The notes beneath the pieces were generated by a model. It was not told the origin of the DNA. It worked only from the letters and a program-made list of their open reading frames with translations, and did not search any database. A program made the translations under genes and the position numbers. A stretch of DNA of 64,000 nt from Sphingobacterium lumbrici (GTDB lineage Bacteria; Bacteroidota; Bacteroidia; Sphingobacteriales; Sphingobacteriaceae): the NCBI RefSeq assembly GCF_006476045.1, contig NZ_SRZY01000023.1, forward strand, positions 310,001 to 374,000. Direction: 5' to 3'. Positions 51,539-60,202 of this stretch are shown piece by piece (the stretch's first letter is position 1; each line of letters starts with the position of its first letter).

Positions 51539-52669
51539 TTACCCTACCTGCAAAATTGGGATGCGCATAATGATATTTACTCGAAATCGGCTGCCATTAT
51601 GTTGTATTTCGACCTTATTGCCTTCGGGATTAAGCAGGTGCAGTCGCTCCCTCAGCTGGCTGATTCCTTTGCCTGAGCGGGTCACTTCGGGCAGTACCTC
51701 GCCATCGTATTCGTTTTCCACGAGAATATGCACAGCACCATCCGTAAGCCTGCTGACGCGGAGAATCGCCGGTCTCTCCCGGTTAGTCAGCATGCCGTAT
51801 TGACAACTGTTTTCCACCAGATTTAACAAGAGCATCATGGGGATCAGCACATCCTCCAGGTCATCCTCCGTAATGTCGATTTGAAAAAAAATCGGTTTGC
51901 CCTTTCTGATCGAATAGAGTGAAATCAGGCGTGTAATCTGGCTGATTTCTTCCCAAAGGGGGATATTGGAATGCTTTCGGTGCAATAGGTACGTTTTATT
52001 GATTTCGATAAGGATGGACATGGCTTCGACCGCCTTTTGCGGTTCGTGCAGGGCCAGAGTCTTTACGGTAGCCAGTGAATTTCCCAAAAAATGGGAAGGC
52101 ATCTCCTGTCCTTCGTAATTCAATTGTAGCGTTCGTAATTTCGCTTCTAATCGCTCAAGCTTACGCATGGCAACCTTTCTAGCTTCGATGGCTTCCTCTT
52201 TCGCGGTAAGGGCCTCCTCCTTTGCGGCTATAGCCTCTTCCCTGTCCTCAAGTATAGGCAGCTGCCCTTTCCAGCCATAAAAAGAAATACCGACCACATA
52301 GGTCAACACGAAGGGGAACACGGTCTCTGCTAAGTTGCCGAGTTCGATACTGCCACAACCGCCATCCCACTCTGCCCTACCTGTACATAAACTGATGATC
52401 AAGATCAGCATTAAAGGTGTAATTGTTAGGAATGCACAGGCTGCAATGATCCGGATGGTGGCCCGGTGTTCATATCGGAATATCCATGGGCCTAACGATT
52501 TGCATACCGTTAAAAAGATGAGGAGCTGTGCGCCGAATAGCACTAAAAAATCAGCAGAGCCGATGAAGGAATCCGGTACTAAGAAAACCATGTAGTAATA
52601 AAGTAACATGACGATGCAGACAGCGGTAATGATCTTCCGCTTGATGTAAGCCGCTTTATGTTGATCCAA
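51539..52669 (-). CDS. LytS/YehU-type sensor histidine kinase (His_kinase domain)
   Basis: A 376-residue membrane kinase. Four hydrophobic helices lie in residues 12-135, with a short CTGRAEWDGGCGS loop. A coiled coil follows (about 141-185, rich in AKEEA). The phospho-acceptor region reads MPSHFLGNSLATVK with His193, close to the PF06580 consensus but with a Gly where Phe is usual. The N-box NLVENSCQYG has Asn283 and Asn287, and GKGISQLRERLHLL is the G-box. The start is a TTG that overlaps the end of the response-regulator gene by 14 bases; no ATG precedes the first helix. It is the partner of the LytTR regulator. Confidence 0.88.
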   Translation of the reverse strand: MDQHKAAYIKRKIITAVCIVMLLYYYMVFLVPDSFIGSADFLVLFGAQLLIFLTVCKSLGPWIFRYEHRATIRIIAACAFLTITPLMLILIISLCTGRAEWDGGCGSIELGNLAETVFPFVLTYVVGISFYGWKGQLPILEDREEAIAAKEEALTAKEEAIEARKVAMRKLERLEAKLRTLQLNYEGQEMPSHFLGNSLATVKTLALHEPQKAVEAMSILIEINKTYLLHRKHSNIPLWEEISQITRLISLYSIRKGKPIFFQIDITEDDLEDVLIPMMLLLNLVENSCQYGMLTNRERPAILRVSRLTDGAVHILVENEYDGEVLPEVTRSGKGISQLRERLHLLNPEGNKVEIQHNGSRFRVNIIMRIPILQVG

Positions 52670-53432
52670 CTTTTCCGCCCCCTTTCAGGTTGTGTCGACG
52701 GAGGTATTCCTTAAAATGGGGTTCGCCAAGTGCTTTAATGGAAATCCACTCCTCCCTTCCTGTTAACAAAACCCCTTTTTTCTTCGCATCTGTCCGTACT
52801 TTCTGAATGTAATTGACCGCTACAATTGCAGACTGACTGGCATATAGAAAAAGTTTGGTATCCTTCACCCGTTCGTACACTTCACGCATGGTCATGGATA
52901 CACTGTCCAGCAGTTGTAGTTTATCGTCCTTTAATCCGTAAATATTAACCACCTGGTTGTCCATTGCAAATAAACAGATGTCCTGCAACGGTGTTGGTTC
53001 CCACTCCATGCGGTTGGGCTTTTTAATGAGGAAATAATTTACGGATTTACCGGAGGTACTGCCTGCGCGCATATTTGCCACCTTTGTCAATACACGCAGC
53101 AGATCACTGCGTGTGGCAGGTTTTACAATATAGTCGGGCACGTTCAGTTTAAAACTTTCGGCAGCGTAATCGCTGTGGGCCGTGCAAAATACCACCATCC
53201 GGGAGAGCTGGCGCAGGTCGGGAAGCGCATCGATGCCCAGCACATCCGGCATCTGGATATCACAAAAGATTACATCGGGTATGTCGGGCATCATGGTGAC
53301 ACCTGCGATTGCCTGACCCACAGATTCGTAACAGCCCAATACTTCAAAAACCGGCAAGGTAGCGAGTTCGTCTTGCAGGCTACCCATCGTTGACAACTCG
53401 TCGTCGATTAGAACAACTTTAACTTTTTCCAT
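52656..53432 (-). CDS. LytTR-family response regulator
   Basis: A 258-residue regulator. The receiver domain has the acidic pair Asp10-Asp11 (VVLIDDE), the phospho-acceptor Asp58 (IFCDIQMP), a Thr/Ser switch in VFCTAHSDYAAES, and the Lys in YIVKPATRSDL. The LytTR DNA-binding domain follows (about 150-250: DICLFAMDNQVVNIYGLKDD, then SMTMREVYERVKD and FLYASQSAIVAVNYIQKV). It is the first gene of the minus-strand pair with the sensor kinase. Its start faces the divergent peptide operon 221 bases away, the natural target to expect for such a regulator. Confidence 0.93.
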   Translation of the reverse strand: MEKVKVVLIDDELSTMGSLQDELATLPVFEVLGCYESVGQAIAGVTMMPDIPDVIFCDIQMPDVLGIDALPDLRQLSRMVVFCTAHSDYAAESFKLNVPDYIVKPATRSDLLRVLTKVANMRAGSTSGKSVNYFLIKKPNRMEWEPTPLQDICLFAMDNQVVNIYGLKDDKLQLLDSVSMTMREVYERVKDTKLFLYASQSAIVAVNYIQKVRTDAKKKGVLLTGREEWISIKALGEPHFKEYLRRHNLKGGGKVGST

Positions 53433-53610
53433 AAATCATGTTTTTCAATAAGGCAAACAGGGGCATAAGTTATTCAAAATATAGTCCAAAAAAAAGATAT
53501 GGGTCACTTTTTCGATTTTATATTTTCATCAATCGCTAAAAATAATTGCGAAAAGCGCCAGAATAAATGATTTTTCTTATAGAATTCATAAAGGTGCCGA
53601 GGGTTGCAGA

Positions 53611-53643
53611 TCTGTTTTGAGAGCTTCGTATTACAAAACATAA
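53611..53643. promoter_or_regulatory. Inverted repeat in the divergent region before the peptide operon
   Basis: TGTTTTG and CAAAACA arms, about 15 bases apart, lie within a larger ATCTGTT...AACAGAT symmetry in the divergent region. The element ends about 10 bases before the ATG at 53654. It is a candidate binding site for the LytTR regulator or the AraC protein, by position only. Confidence 0.4.
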
Positions 53644-53653
53644 CAGATATACT

Positions 53654-53884
53654 ATGAACATTATGCATTCTATTTTAGCAGGCTTGGCCGTTACGCTGAC
53701 CCTGTTTGTAAGCAGCAAATTTCAAGACGGGGCAGATCTCCATGTTGAAGAGGCCATCGTAATCGCAGCATCCGAGGTGGATTTAGAAGACCTGACCGGT
53801 ATCAAGAAAAATTTGATAACAAAAACGACCGGTGACGTGAAAACCTTGTCCATTGACGAGTTTCTGGCCAATTACGAAAATTAG
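53654..53884 (+). CDS. 76-residue secreted or membrane-anchored acidic peptide
   Basis: No family is recognised. An N-terminal hydrophobic segment (HSILAGLAVTLTLFVSS, residues 5-21) looks like a signal peptide or anchor. The mature part is acidic in its first half (FQDGADLHVEEAIVIAASEV, then DLEDLTGIKK) and ends TLSIDEFLANYEN. There is no Cys. The gene heads a plus-strand operon whose third member is an HTTM (vitamin-K-carboxylase-like) protein. Its Glu-rich region makes it a candidate substrate for that enzyme, which is inference only. The next gene starts nine bases later. A second possible start is the ATG at 53663. Confidence 0.6.
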   Translation: MNIMHSILAGLAVTLTLFVSSKFQDGADLHVEEAIVIAASEVDLEDLTGIKKNLITKTTGDVKTLSIDEFLANYEN

Positions 53885-53892
53885 CACGTGCG

Positions 53893-54471
53893 ATGAGGGG
53901 GCAGCATCTTTTTGTACTCACGTTGGTATTTCTACATTTGGGCATCAGTATACTGCACAATGTACAACAGCTGCACAGTACAGCACCACAGACGGCAGAT
54001 TCACGACCAGCCACTGGCCTCGTATGGTTGCAGCAGCTGCCCCTTCTTTCGCACTACGCCCAGTTTACGGGCATCCACGGAGGTTACGGATTTTTCGGCC
54101 CTTCGGTCGGAAGCACCTTCCACACCCGTATCCAACTTTCCTTTAGCGGTGCCGAAGAAATCCTCACATTGCCCGACCCGGGACTCCGGAGCCGTGCAGG
54201 CAAGCTGCGTTACAGCAGCTTTTTAGATCTCAACGAGGTCTTTATCGATCAGGACACGGTGCGACCTACATCCGACCTTAACCTGGCCAAAGCCATCATG
54301 CGATCGTTAGCTAAGCGCATGACCGACAGCTACGGTGCATCTGTAGTCGATGTCAGTATTTTGGCGAAATCGCCCCCTAGTCTGTCCAGTATCCGCGAAA
54401 CCGGATCGCTTCAGGTACGCTACATCCAACTGTTTGATCAACGTTGCTACCATGAAGCTACCCAGCGTTAG
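53893..54471 (+). CDS. 192-residue membrane-anchored protein of the HTTM operon
   Basis: An N-terminal hydrophobic segment (HLFVLTLVFLHLGISIL) precedes a periplasmic-type domain. HYAQFTGIHGGYGFFGPSVG is the clearest motif. A GYGFFAPNV-like pattern is, as far as I recall, typical of small proteins encoded next to HTTM genes in Bacteroidota. The rest (RIQLSFSGAEEIL, LRYSSFLDLNEVF, AIMRSLAKRMTDSYGA) has no recognised domain. It overlaps the HTTM start at 54452 by 20 bases, so the two are translated together and probably act as a complex. Function unknown. Confidence 0.72.
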   Translation: MRGQHLFVLTLVFLHLGISILHNVQQLHSTAPQTADSRPATGLVWLQQLPLLSHYAQFTGIHGGYGFFGPSVGSTFHTRIQLSFSGAEEILTLPDPGLRSRAGKLRYSSFLDLNEVFIDQDTVRPTSDLNLAKAIMRSLAKRMTDSYGASVVDVSILAKSPPSLSSIRETGSLQVRYIQLFDQRCYHEATQR

Positions 54472-55405
54472 CCAAGCAACACAAGCCGCCAATGCCTTAC
54501 GCAGCCTGCCTCGAGGTATTGGTTTGCTGCTGGCAATCGAGATGATCCAACTCTGGATCGACTTGCCCTTGCTCTACGGCCCCAACGGGCTGATAGAACC
54601 GGCGTTACTGCATCTACGGCAGCGTCCTATTGGCTGGAGCATCTACGACTTAACAGATGCTATCCCCTATTTACAAACGTTGACTTTACCAACCGTCCAT
54701 CTCTTGGCGGTTCTCTATATAGGCCTGTGCCTCGCACTGGTATTCGAACTACAAGTTAGGCTAAGCAGCCTGCTGTTACTTTTTTTGCATCAGGCTCTTT
54801 TTATTGCCGACCCGAACTGGGCATACGGCGTGGATTACCTGGTGCAGACCGGACTATTCTTTTCCTGCTGTTTTTACCCCGGACGTCTAACATCCGGCCT
54901 ACCGAATAACTGGGCAAAAATTGGCCTATTGGCCTTGCAGGGGCAACTTACCGTGGTGTATATCTTTGGTGGTTGGAGCAAGCTTATGGGCGGTAGCTGG
55001 CATAATGGCGAGGCGCTGTGGAAAGCCGTTCAACAGGCCTACATCGGCAGCGCTATTCCCATATCCCTGAACTGGGGCACCTGGCCGTACCTCTGGATAG
55101 CCGCCGGTTGGGCGGTTATACTGGTCGAGCTGGTCTACCCCCTAGCTTGGCTCGGCAAACACACACGCCGGTGCATCTGGATCGCGATCAGCGGCCTACA
55201 TGCTGGCATTGCCCTTACGATGGGGCTCTATCATTTTGCCATGATTATGATCTGGTACAACTGCTGTGCCTGGTACATTCCCTATAAGAAATTGACCAAG
55301 TCTATTAACCTACCCTTTGAACGTGACGGCTCTGCAATAGCAAGTACAAACGGATCTCCGCCACCTGCAATACAAGGAAAGGGGGTACAAAAAAAATCTA
55401 AATGA
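54452..55405 (+). CDS. HTTM domain membrane protein (vitamin-K-dependent gamma-carboxylase-like)
   Basis: A 317-residue polytopic protein. The HTTM layout is visible: an N-terminal helix region with LLLAIEMIQLWIDLPLLYGPNG, helices through LHQALFIADPNWAYGVDYLVQTGLFF, QLTVVYIFGGWSKLMGGSWHNGEALWKAVQQ (the family-typical GxxKLxGxxWxxG pattern), then three more helices. Family members include gamma-glutamyl carboxylases, but most bacterial HTTM proteins are uncharacterised and lack the lumenal half, as this one does. The gene overlaps its upstream partner by 20 bases and shares an ATGA junction with the AraC gene. A role in modifying the operon's 76-residue peptide is a hypothesis. Confidence 0.83.
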   Translation: MKLPSVSQATQAANALRSLPRGIGLLLAIEMIQLWIDLPLLYGPNGLIEPALLHLRQRPIGWSIYDLTDAIPYLQTLTLPTVHLLAVLYIGLCLALVFELQVRLSSLLLLFLHQALFIADPNWAYGVDYLVQTGLFFSCCFYPGRLTSGLPNNWAKIGLLALQGQLTVVYIFGGWSKLMGGSWHNGEALWKAVQQAYIGSAIPISLNWGTWPYLWIAAGWAVILVELVYPLAWLGKHTRRCIWIAISGLHAGIALTMGLYHFAMIMIWYNCCAWYIPYKKLTKSINLPFERDGSAIASTNGSPPPAIQGKGVQKKSK

Positions 55406-56433
55406 AAAAAACCTTCTTTCCAGATCTGGACGGGATCTTTGGCCGGCCAATCGACCCGCGCCAATCCAACACACCCAGTCCTTCATTGCGTTTCAGCGAT
55501 GGGGAGATCGAATACCGAAAAAAAGAAAACCGCAGCTGTATCAAGCAACGCTTCAAGGGCTGGTACGGCTACCTGCAGCATTACGATATGGTAATCGACG
55601 AACCTGTATGTATCCCCGTTAACGTCACGAAAAAAGATGTGCATGTATTCTACCTGATGCAAAAACGTGGAACGGTCAAATTATGGGATGATAGAGAACA
55701 GTTGGTGTGGCATCTGGAGGGGCAACGTGCCGTGTACGCATACCTGGTGCCCGGAAGCTATGAGCTTAGGTTATCAGCGGGAAAGCATCGCCTGTTCAGC
55801 TTTTATTTTGACACGGGTATATTCCGGTATGGCGCAGACGAGGAATTCCAGTTCATGCAGCCACCGTTGCGGGCCCACTTAGAGAACAGACCTTATCCCG
55901 TATGCAGCGTCGACTTTGCCGTTGATGCAGTCACGGCAGCCTACATCGAGCATATATGCCGCAACCTCCGGAAAGGAAGTATGGACAATAGTATCCTAAT
56001 CAGCGAGCAGCTGCGGACGATGCACCACCTATCGCGAGACAGCGTGCTCCGTGAGCAGGTGGGCGGCAATTACAAACAGCACCTTACTACCTCGGCTAAA
56101 AAGATTATTGAAATAGAGGTAGCGGATTATGGTATTAAGTTGGAATTGGATTCCGTAGCAGAAAGGCTGAACATCAGCCTGAGTCAGCTTGGTGATGTAT
56201 TCAAAGAAGAATGTGGTATTACGCTCAACACGTACAAGCAACAATGTGTGGTCGAGAAAGCAAAGGGGCTACTCAGGAATCTCCTCACTACAGGGGGCCA
56301 TCGCAACACATGGGATATCGCCATAGCCTGTGGCTTTGATCACCGCACGGCGTTTCACCGATTTTTTAAACGGGAAACGGGCATGACGCCGATAGCCTAT
56401 ACAAAGTCGGCCATATTCGGAAGCGGGAGATAG
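55402..56433 (+). CDS. AraC-family transcriptional regulator
   Basis: A 343-residue regulator. The C-terminal DNA-binding domain (about residues 245-340) is clear: LDSVAERLNISLSQLGDVFKEECGITLNTY, then WDIAIACGFDHRTAFHRFFKRETGMTPIAY with the usual GFxxxxxFxRxFKxxxGxTP pattern. The N-terminal part is a poorly conserved, mixed alpha/beta sensing region with DREQLVWHLEGQRA. The ATG overlaps the HTTM stop (ATGA), so it belongs to the peptide operon. It may regulate the MauE-peptide genes 100 bases downstream or the SusC/D operon. Confidence 0.9.
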   Translation: MKKTFFPDLDGIFGRPIDPRQSNTPSPSLRFSDGEIEYRKKENRSCIKQRFKGWYGYLQHYDMVIDEPVCIPVNVTKKDVHVFYLMQKRGTVKLWDDREQLVWHLEGQRAVYAYLVPGSYELRLSAGKHRLFSFYFDTGIFRYGADEEFQFMQPPLRAHLENRPYPVCSVDFAVDAVTAAYIEHICRNLRKGSMDNSILISEQLRTMHHLSRDSVLREQVGGNYKQHLTTSAKKIIEIEVADYGIKLELDSVAERLNISLSQLGDVFKEECGITLNTYKQQCVVEKAKGLLRNLLTTGGHRNTWDIAIACGFDHRTAFHRFFKRETGMTPIAYTKSAIFGSGR

Positions 56434-56664
56434 CTAAAGCATGATTTCAGCGAAAAGGGTAACACCGGTTCCGCAAAACGGCAACACTTTCGTGCTTTTT
56501 CTGCCTTTTCTTTGTAGTGTAAACTTTAGGTTATGAAATGTTATAGAAGAAAATTTGCGGTATTCCCGGGCAGGCCGGTAGACAAAGCAACACAATGGTT
56601 CAGTGGCGGAAGCGGTCAAGGGATCACCATACGAAAGACAGATCATAATACAACGCAATTAAAA
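56434..56664. other. Gap between the AraC gene and the MauE-like gene
   Basis: The coding frame of the MauE gene is open from 56533, but the first 44 codons (rich in Arg/Gly/Thr) have no counterpart in the family, so this is probably leader sequence. Near 56490-56525 there are T-rich CTTT repeats and a TAAACTTTAG tract. No box could be assigned with certainty. Confidence 0.35.
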
Positions 56665-57183
56665 ATGGAAAAGCACCTCACAACAGTAAAGAGCAGTATC
56701 AAAGCAGGGGCAGAACAGATCTGGCAGTGGATTATACGTAAATCCAATTGGCTATTTCAACGGAGCTATTGGGTGGTGGTGTACGGCTACGCCTTTCTGT
56801 ACATGTTTACGGGACATAATAAGTTAGTGAATATGGAGACCTTCGTAAAGGGTAACAAACGTATCCCGGTATTAGGACAATATGCCGAATTTATCGGCTG
56901 GGGTATCCCCCTTCTTGAAATCCTACTGGCAGTTGTATTGGTTTACCCTTGGAGAACGTCACAGCGATGGGGGCTGTGGACATCTACCTTACTTATGGGC
57001 GTCTTTACTCTATATATTGCCCTGATGTTACTTTTTGTAGAAGACAGGCTTTGCCATTGTGGTGGCGTGATCGAAGCAATGGGATGGCACACACATCTGA
57101 TATTCAATGCAGTTTGGTTTGGGCTAGGTATGTGGGCTATCAAACGACTAAAAAATTATACAATTATAAGTTTACTAAAATGA
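56665..57183 (+). CDS. MauE/DoxX-type redox-associated membrane protein
   Basis: A 172-residue membrane protein from the ATG at 56665. Four helices are predicted: YWVVVYGYAFLYMFTGHNKL, IPLLEILLAVVLVYPW, LLMGVFTLYIALMLL and LIFNAVWFGLGMWAI. The CHCGGVIEAMGWHTHLIFN segment with the closely spaced Cys pair (CHC) is the mark of the MauE branch, which is associated with disulfide exchange in the periplasm. The next gene, a two-Cys peptide, overlaps its stop by four bases (ATGA), so the peptide is a likely partner or substrate. An upstream ATG at 56533 is in frame but unlikely. Confidence 0.85.
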   Translation: MEKHLTTVKSSIKAGAEQIWQWIIRKSNWLFQRSYWVVVYGYAFLYMFTGHNKLVNMETFVKGNKRIPVLGQYAEFIGWGIPLLEILLAVVLVYPWRTSQRWGLWTSTLLMGVFTLYIALMLLFVEDRLCHCGGVIEAMGWHTHLIFNAVWFGLGMWAIKRLKNYTIISLLK

Positions 57184-57563
57184 CTTTAATCAAAAAAACA
57201 ACAAAAACATTGGTGCTGGGAGTAGCACTATTAGGTTTAGCAGTAGGTGCTAGTTCTTGGGCATCGACAAATTCAAAATTACTTCTCAATGATGATGAAC
57301 TATTTTGGGATTACAACGGAAATCCCGAACTAACAAGTCCTGATCATAGCGAAGAATCTAATTACAGTAGAGCATCTAACCAAGACGCCACATGTATTAA
57401 TAACACTAAATTTTGTCAAATCAAAGCACCGGTAAAACCAAGTTCTAGCCCCGAAGTGCCAGATTTGAGTGCACCCTCTTCTGTTTCAGGACAGACTATC
57501 CAAGATCGGATCGAGGATGCACAGCAAAACGGACCTAACGAGACAGTCTCTATGAAAAACTAA
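57180..57563 (+). CDS. 127-residue secreted peptide with a two-cysteine motif
   Basis: A signal peptide is evident (KKTTKTLVLGVALLGLAVGAS, cleavage near ASSWA). The mature part is polar and Asn/Ser/Pro-rich, with two Cys eight apart in DATCINNTKFCQIK, then KPSSSPEVPDLSAPSS. It resembles the small precursors, such as the DUF6520 type, often found next to MauE and TlpA genes in Sphingobacteriales. It is longer than the usual 80-90 residues, and the match is by pattern only. It starts inside the stop of the MauE gene, and its own stop overlaps the stop of the convergent thioredoxin gene by four bases. Function unknown. Confidence 0.7.
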   Translation: MTLIKKTTKTLVLGVALLGLAVGASSWASTNSKLLLNDDELFWDYNGNPELTSPDHSEESNYSRASNQDATCINNTKFCQIKAPVKPSSSPEVPDLSAPSSVSGQTIQDRIEDAQQNGPNETVSMKN

Positions 57564-58813
57564 TCCAGAGACTTAAAAGTAAGTGTTTCGATAATGATAT
57601 CTTGGACCTCAAAAAATAAATTATGAGGTTCAAGATATTTATTTACTGTTTCAAGTGATGCCTCCTGATCCAATCTACACTCCAGCTTTTTCAAATCCAA
57701 AGAAGAAATGTTATCATCGATAATAACAGGAGTCCCTCCGATCTTATTATTCTTTGTCCCTATCCATCCCCAAAAAGCATCATTAAAACCCAAAACTTCT
57801 TTATTCTGCTTTACTGCTTTATTAATTTCGCTCTTACATTTCAAGATCCAACATTCCCTATTTTTATAGACAAAATCTGTACGAAACTTAAAAAAATTAT
57901 CCAGATTGTCCTTTACATATAAATGCCACTGTTTCTCATCAATAGGCCAAGTATCCCTAAATTCATAACAGTACGTATGTTTGGTTTCCCAAATCGATTT
58001 AGGAATATCTTGTTCTATATAGTGTAAATCTGATGCATCCACACCATCGGTGATTATCTGCGTCATCATTAAATTTTTCTTATTCAAAGTGGTTAAGTAG
58101 ATTGTCAAAATGGGAACGTTGACGCCGCCCCATCTTACGTTTCGGCTTACAGAGTCAACTCTTTGAAATTGTTTCCACGCAACACCTTCAATATGCTTTC
58201 CCAAGAGAGCATATCTATATCGAAACGATTGTGTCTGCATACCTTTTAATTCCTTATACCAGACTAACATTTCTCGTTCTGCATCATGTATAAAATCTGA
58301 TTTAGATCCCATCTCAAGTGGCTCTCCAGCGATGAAGCTAGCTATAGAACTTTCTGAAATAACATCAGAATTTGTTATGTACTTCAAAACATGTTCAGCA
58401 TTAAGCCAAGCTACATGAGGTTCAAAAACATGCGGAAAAAGTTTATTAAGACTCGTATCTTCAAATACAACATACGCATTCTTCAATAAGTTCGAGTTTT
58501 TGGAGAAGAAACCATCAATACGATCGTACTTGTCTTTTGTGACGAATAATACGACTATGTCAGCATGTTTTTCAGCAATTTTATCTAGTTTCCTGATTGA
58601 AGCAACGCATGGTGCGCAATAGATACTTCCAAAGTCTAAGATGATACTTTTACCCTGCAACGTTCTTCCATCAATACGTTGTCCTTGATAGTTCCATACA
58701 TTCGAAATATGCTCAATATCAATCTTATTCTCCTTAGTATCTGGATTTAATCTCTGTTGTGCCAATGTCAAAAAAGGAATAACCAACAAGCTAAAAATTA
58801 TCGTGATCTTCAT
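57560..58813 (-). CDS. TlpA-like thioredoxin-fold protein with extended C-terminus
   Basis: A 417-residue exported protein (from the ATG at 58813). The signal sequence is KITIIFSLLVIPFLTLAQQ. The thioredoxin domain (about residues 40-160) has KSIILDFGSIYCAPCVASI with the CAPC active site at 66-69, and the cis-Pro segment EPHVAWLNAEHVL. A further 250 residues without a recognised domain follow, a common design in TlpA-like proteins of SusC/D-linked Bacteroidota loci. It probably reduces or isomerises disulfides of the secreted peptide or of the receptor. It is the third gene of the SusC-SusD operon, eight bases after susD. Confidence 0.83.
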   Translation of the reverse strand: MKITIIFSLLVIPFLTLAQQRLNPDTKENKIDIEHISNVWNYQGQRIDGRTLQGKSIILDFGSIYCAPCVASIRKLDKIAEKHADIVVLFVTKDKYDRIDGFFSKNSNLLKNAYVVFEDTSLNKLFPHVFEPHVAWLNAEHVLKYITNSDVISESSIASFIAGEPLEMGSKSDFIHDAEREMLVWYKELKGMQTQSFRYRYALLGKHIEGVAWKQFQRVDSVSRNVRWGGVNVPILTIYLTTLNKKNLMMTQIITDGVDASDLHYIEQDIPKSIWETKHTYCYEFRDTWPIDEKQWHLYVKDNLDNFFKFRTDFVYKNRECWILKCKSEINKAVKQNKEVLGFNDAFWGWIGTKNNKIGGTPVIIDDNISSLDLKKLECRLDQEASLETVNKYLEPHNLFFEVQDIIIETLTFKSLD

Positions 58814-58820
58814 CGTTCCC

Positions 58821-60191
58821 CTATCTTTTGGTTTGCTCAATACCAGTTATTTCTATGACAGACTGAGGTATCATATATGTATAACGAAGATCGTTGGGTT
58901 TCAACGAAAATGTTTCGTTTCCCACTCTCCGCACAACTGTTTTCTCGTACCTTGGATCTTGATTCAATCTACGTAGATCTGACCAGCGAACACCTCTAAA
59001 TAACAGTTCTTTCCTTCTTTCACTTAGCACAATCTCAAGAGGATCTTCATAATCCTCTAACGCAATATCAGTTTTACTTCCCTTCTTCATTCTTTTCTTG
59101 TTTATTTTATTGATCCATTGTGCAGCTTCTGATAAGCTATTATTCCGTACTAGACATTCAGCCATGATATAATATAATTCAGACGTCGTCAATCCCACGA
59201 AGAACGAACTGTTTACTTCACCGTGATAGTGGCCTTTGAAAGATATATTGCCCGTAGTATTCTGCTGAAAATAAATTGACTTTCTCAAATCGTCTGACGA
59301 ATAGCTAACATATAATTCCTCATCTATCACAGCATTGTTCACTCCCAACATGGCAGATCCCCCGCTAGTAGCAAAATATATCGTTTCTTTGTTGAAGCGT
59401 TGGAATGGGATAGCATCATCGATTTTCACGTCATTATAATCCAAGAGTTCACTCTTGAGTGCCAACGCTTCGCTGGCATATCTCATAGCTTCCGTATAAT
59501 CGCCTTTTACCATCTGAACACGGGCTAGCAACGTATATGCAGCAGATTTACTTGGTCTGGTTTGAACGACTACGTCAACGGGGAGTATAGGGATCGCTTT
59601 TTCCAAATCATCTATAATCTGTTTATAGGTCTCTTGTACGGAATAGCGGATACTTAAATCATTGAAATTGGACGACAGTCTCAAAACAATCCCTAGGCTT
59701 GGTGTTTGCGAAACATTTGTATATGGTTCTCCATAGACTTGAGCAAGCTGATAAAAACTGAAAGCTCGAATGAACAATGCTGCCCCAATGATTTCATCTC
59801 TTTGTTTTTTCTCTTCGTTGGAAGAAACGGGGATATCACCAATTTCTTCCAAAACGACGTTGCTGTACATTACAGGCACATATGGCCCCATCCATTCCGT
59901 ATTTCTGTTAATATTAGAGTAAATGGGCTCTTTTGCCCATATATAGTTCGCACGATCGAAATCATTCAGACTATTATAAGATGTTTCGCTAAGGTAAAAG
60001 TCATCCGTCCCCAATTCCAGCAAAGAAGGAAATCTTGAAAAATTTATGTAGGTAACCGCGTCCAAAAGCGACTGACAATCGGAAAGTTTTGTCAACTGAG
60101 AAAGTGATTGATCAGGCTTTTCATCTAAAAATTTAGAGCAGGAACTGGCCATGAACACGAATAAAATAAATATGTTTATGTAGATTTTCAT
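58821..60191 (-). CDS. SusD/RagB-family outer-membrane lipoprotein
   Basis: A 456-residue surface lipoprotein that caps the SusC channel. The lipobox ends at Cys18 (FVFMASSCSK) and is followed by FLDEKPDQSLSQ, the classical SusD start. TPR-like helices include QRDEIIGAALFIRAFSFYQL and AYTLLARVQMVKGDYTEAM. The C-terminal RagB part has LVRNNSLSEAAQWINKINK, ERRKELLFRGVRWSDLRRL and RYTYMIPQSVIEI. These loci import oligosaccharides or peptides. The absence of glycosidases and the presence of a TlpA-like protein and a nearby peptide gene point to a peptide or metal-peptide ligand here, as inference. Confidence 0.93.
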   Translation of the reverse strand: MKIYINIFILFVFMASSCSKFLDEKPDQSLSQLTKLSDCQSLLDAVTYINFSRFPSLLELGTDDFYLSETSYNSLNDFDRANYIWAKEPIYSNINRNTEWMGPYVPVMYSNVVLEEIGDIPVSSNEEKKQRDEIIGAALFIRAFSFYQLAQVYGEPYTNVSQTPSLGIVLRLSSNFNDLSIRYSVQETYKQIIDDLEKAIPILPVDVVVQTRPSKSAAYTLLARVQMVKGDYTEAMRYASEALALKSELLDYNDVKIDDAIPFQRFNKETIYFATSGGSAMLGVNNAVIDEELYVSYSSDDLRKSIYFQQNTTGNISFKGHYHGEVNSSFFVGLTTSELYYIMAECLVRNNSLSEAAQWINKINKKRMKKGSKTDIALEDYEDPLEIVLSERRKELLFRGVRWSDLRRLNQDPRYEKTVVRRVGNETFSLKPNDLRYTYMIPQSVIEITGIEQTKR

Positions 60192-60202
60192 GATTTATTT
60201 GA

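Noticed and set aside
56533..56664. A 44-residue N-terminal extension of the MauE-like protein
   Set aside because: Low-complexity, without hydrophobic or conserved segments; the ATG at 56665 gives the family's usual length.
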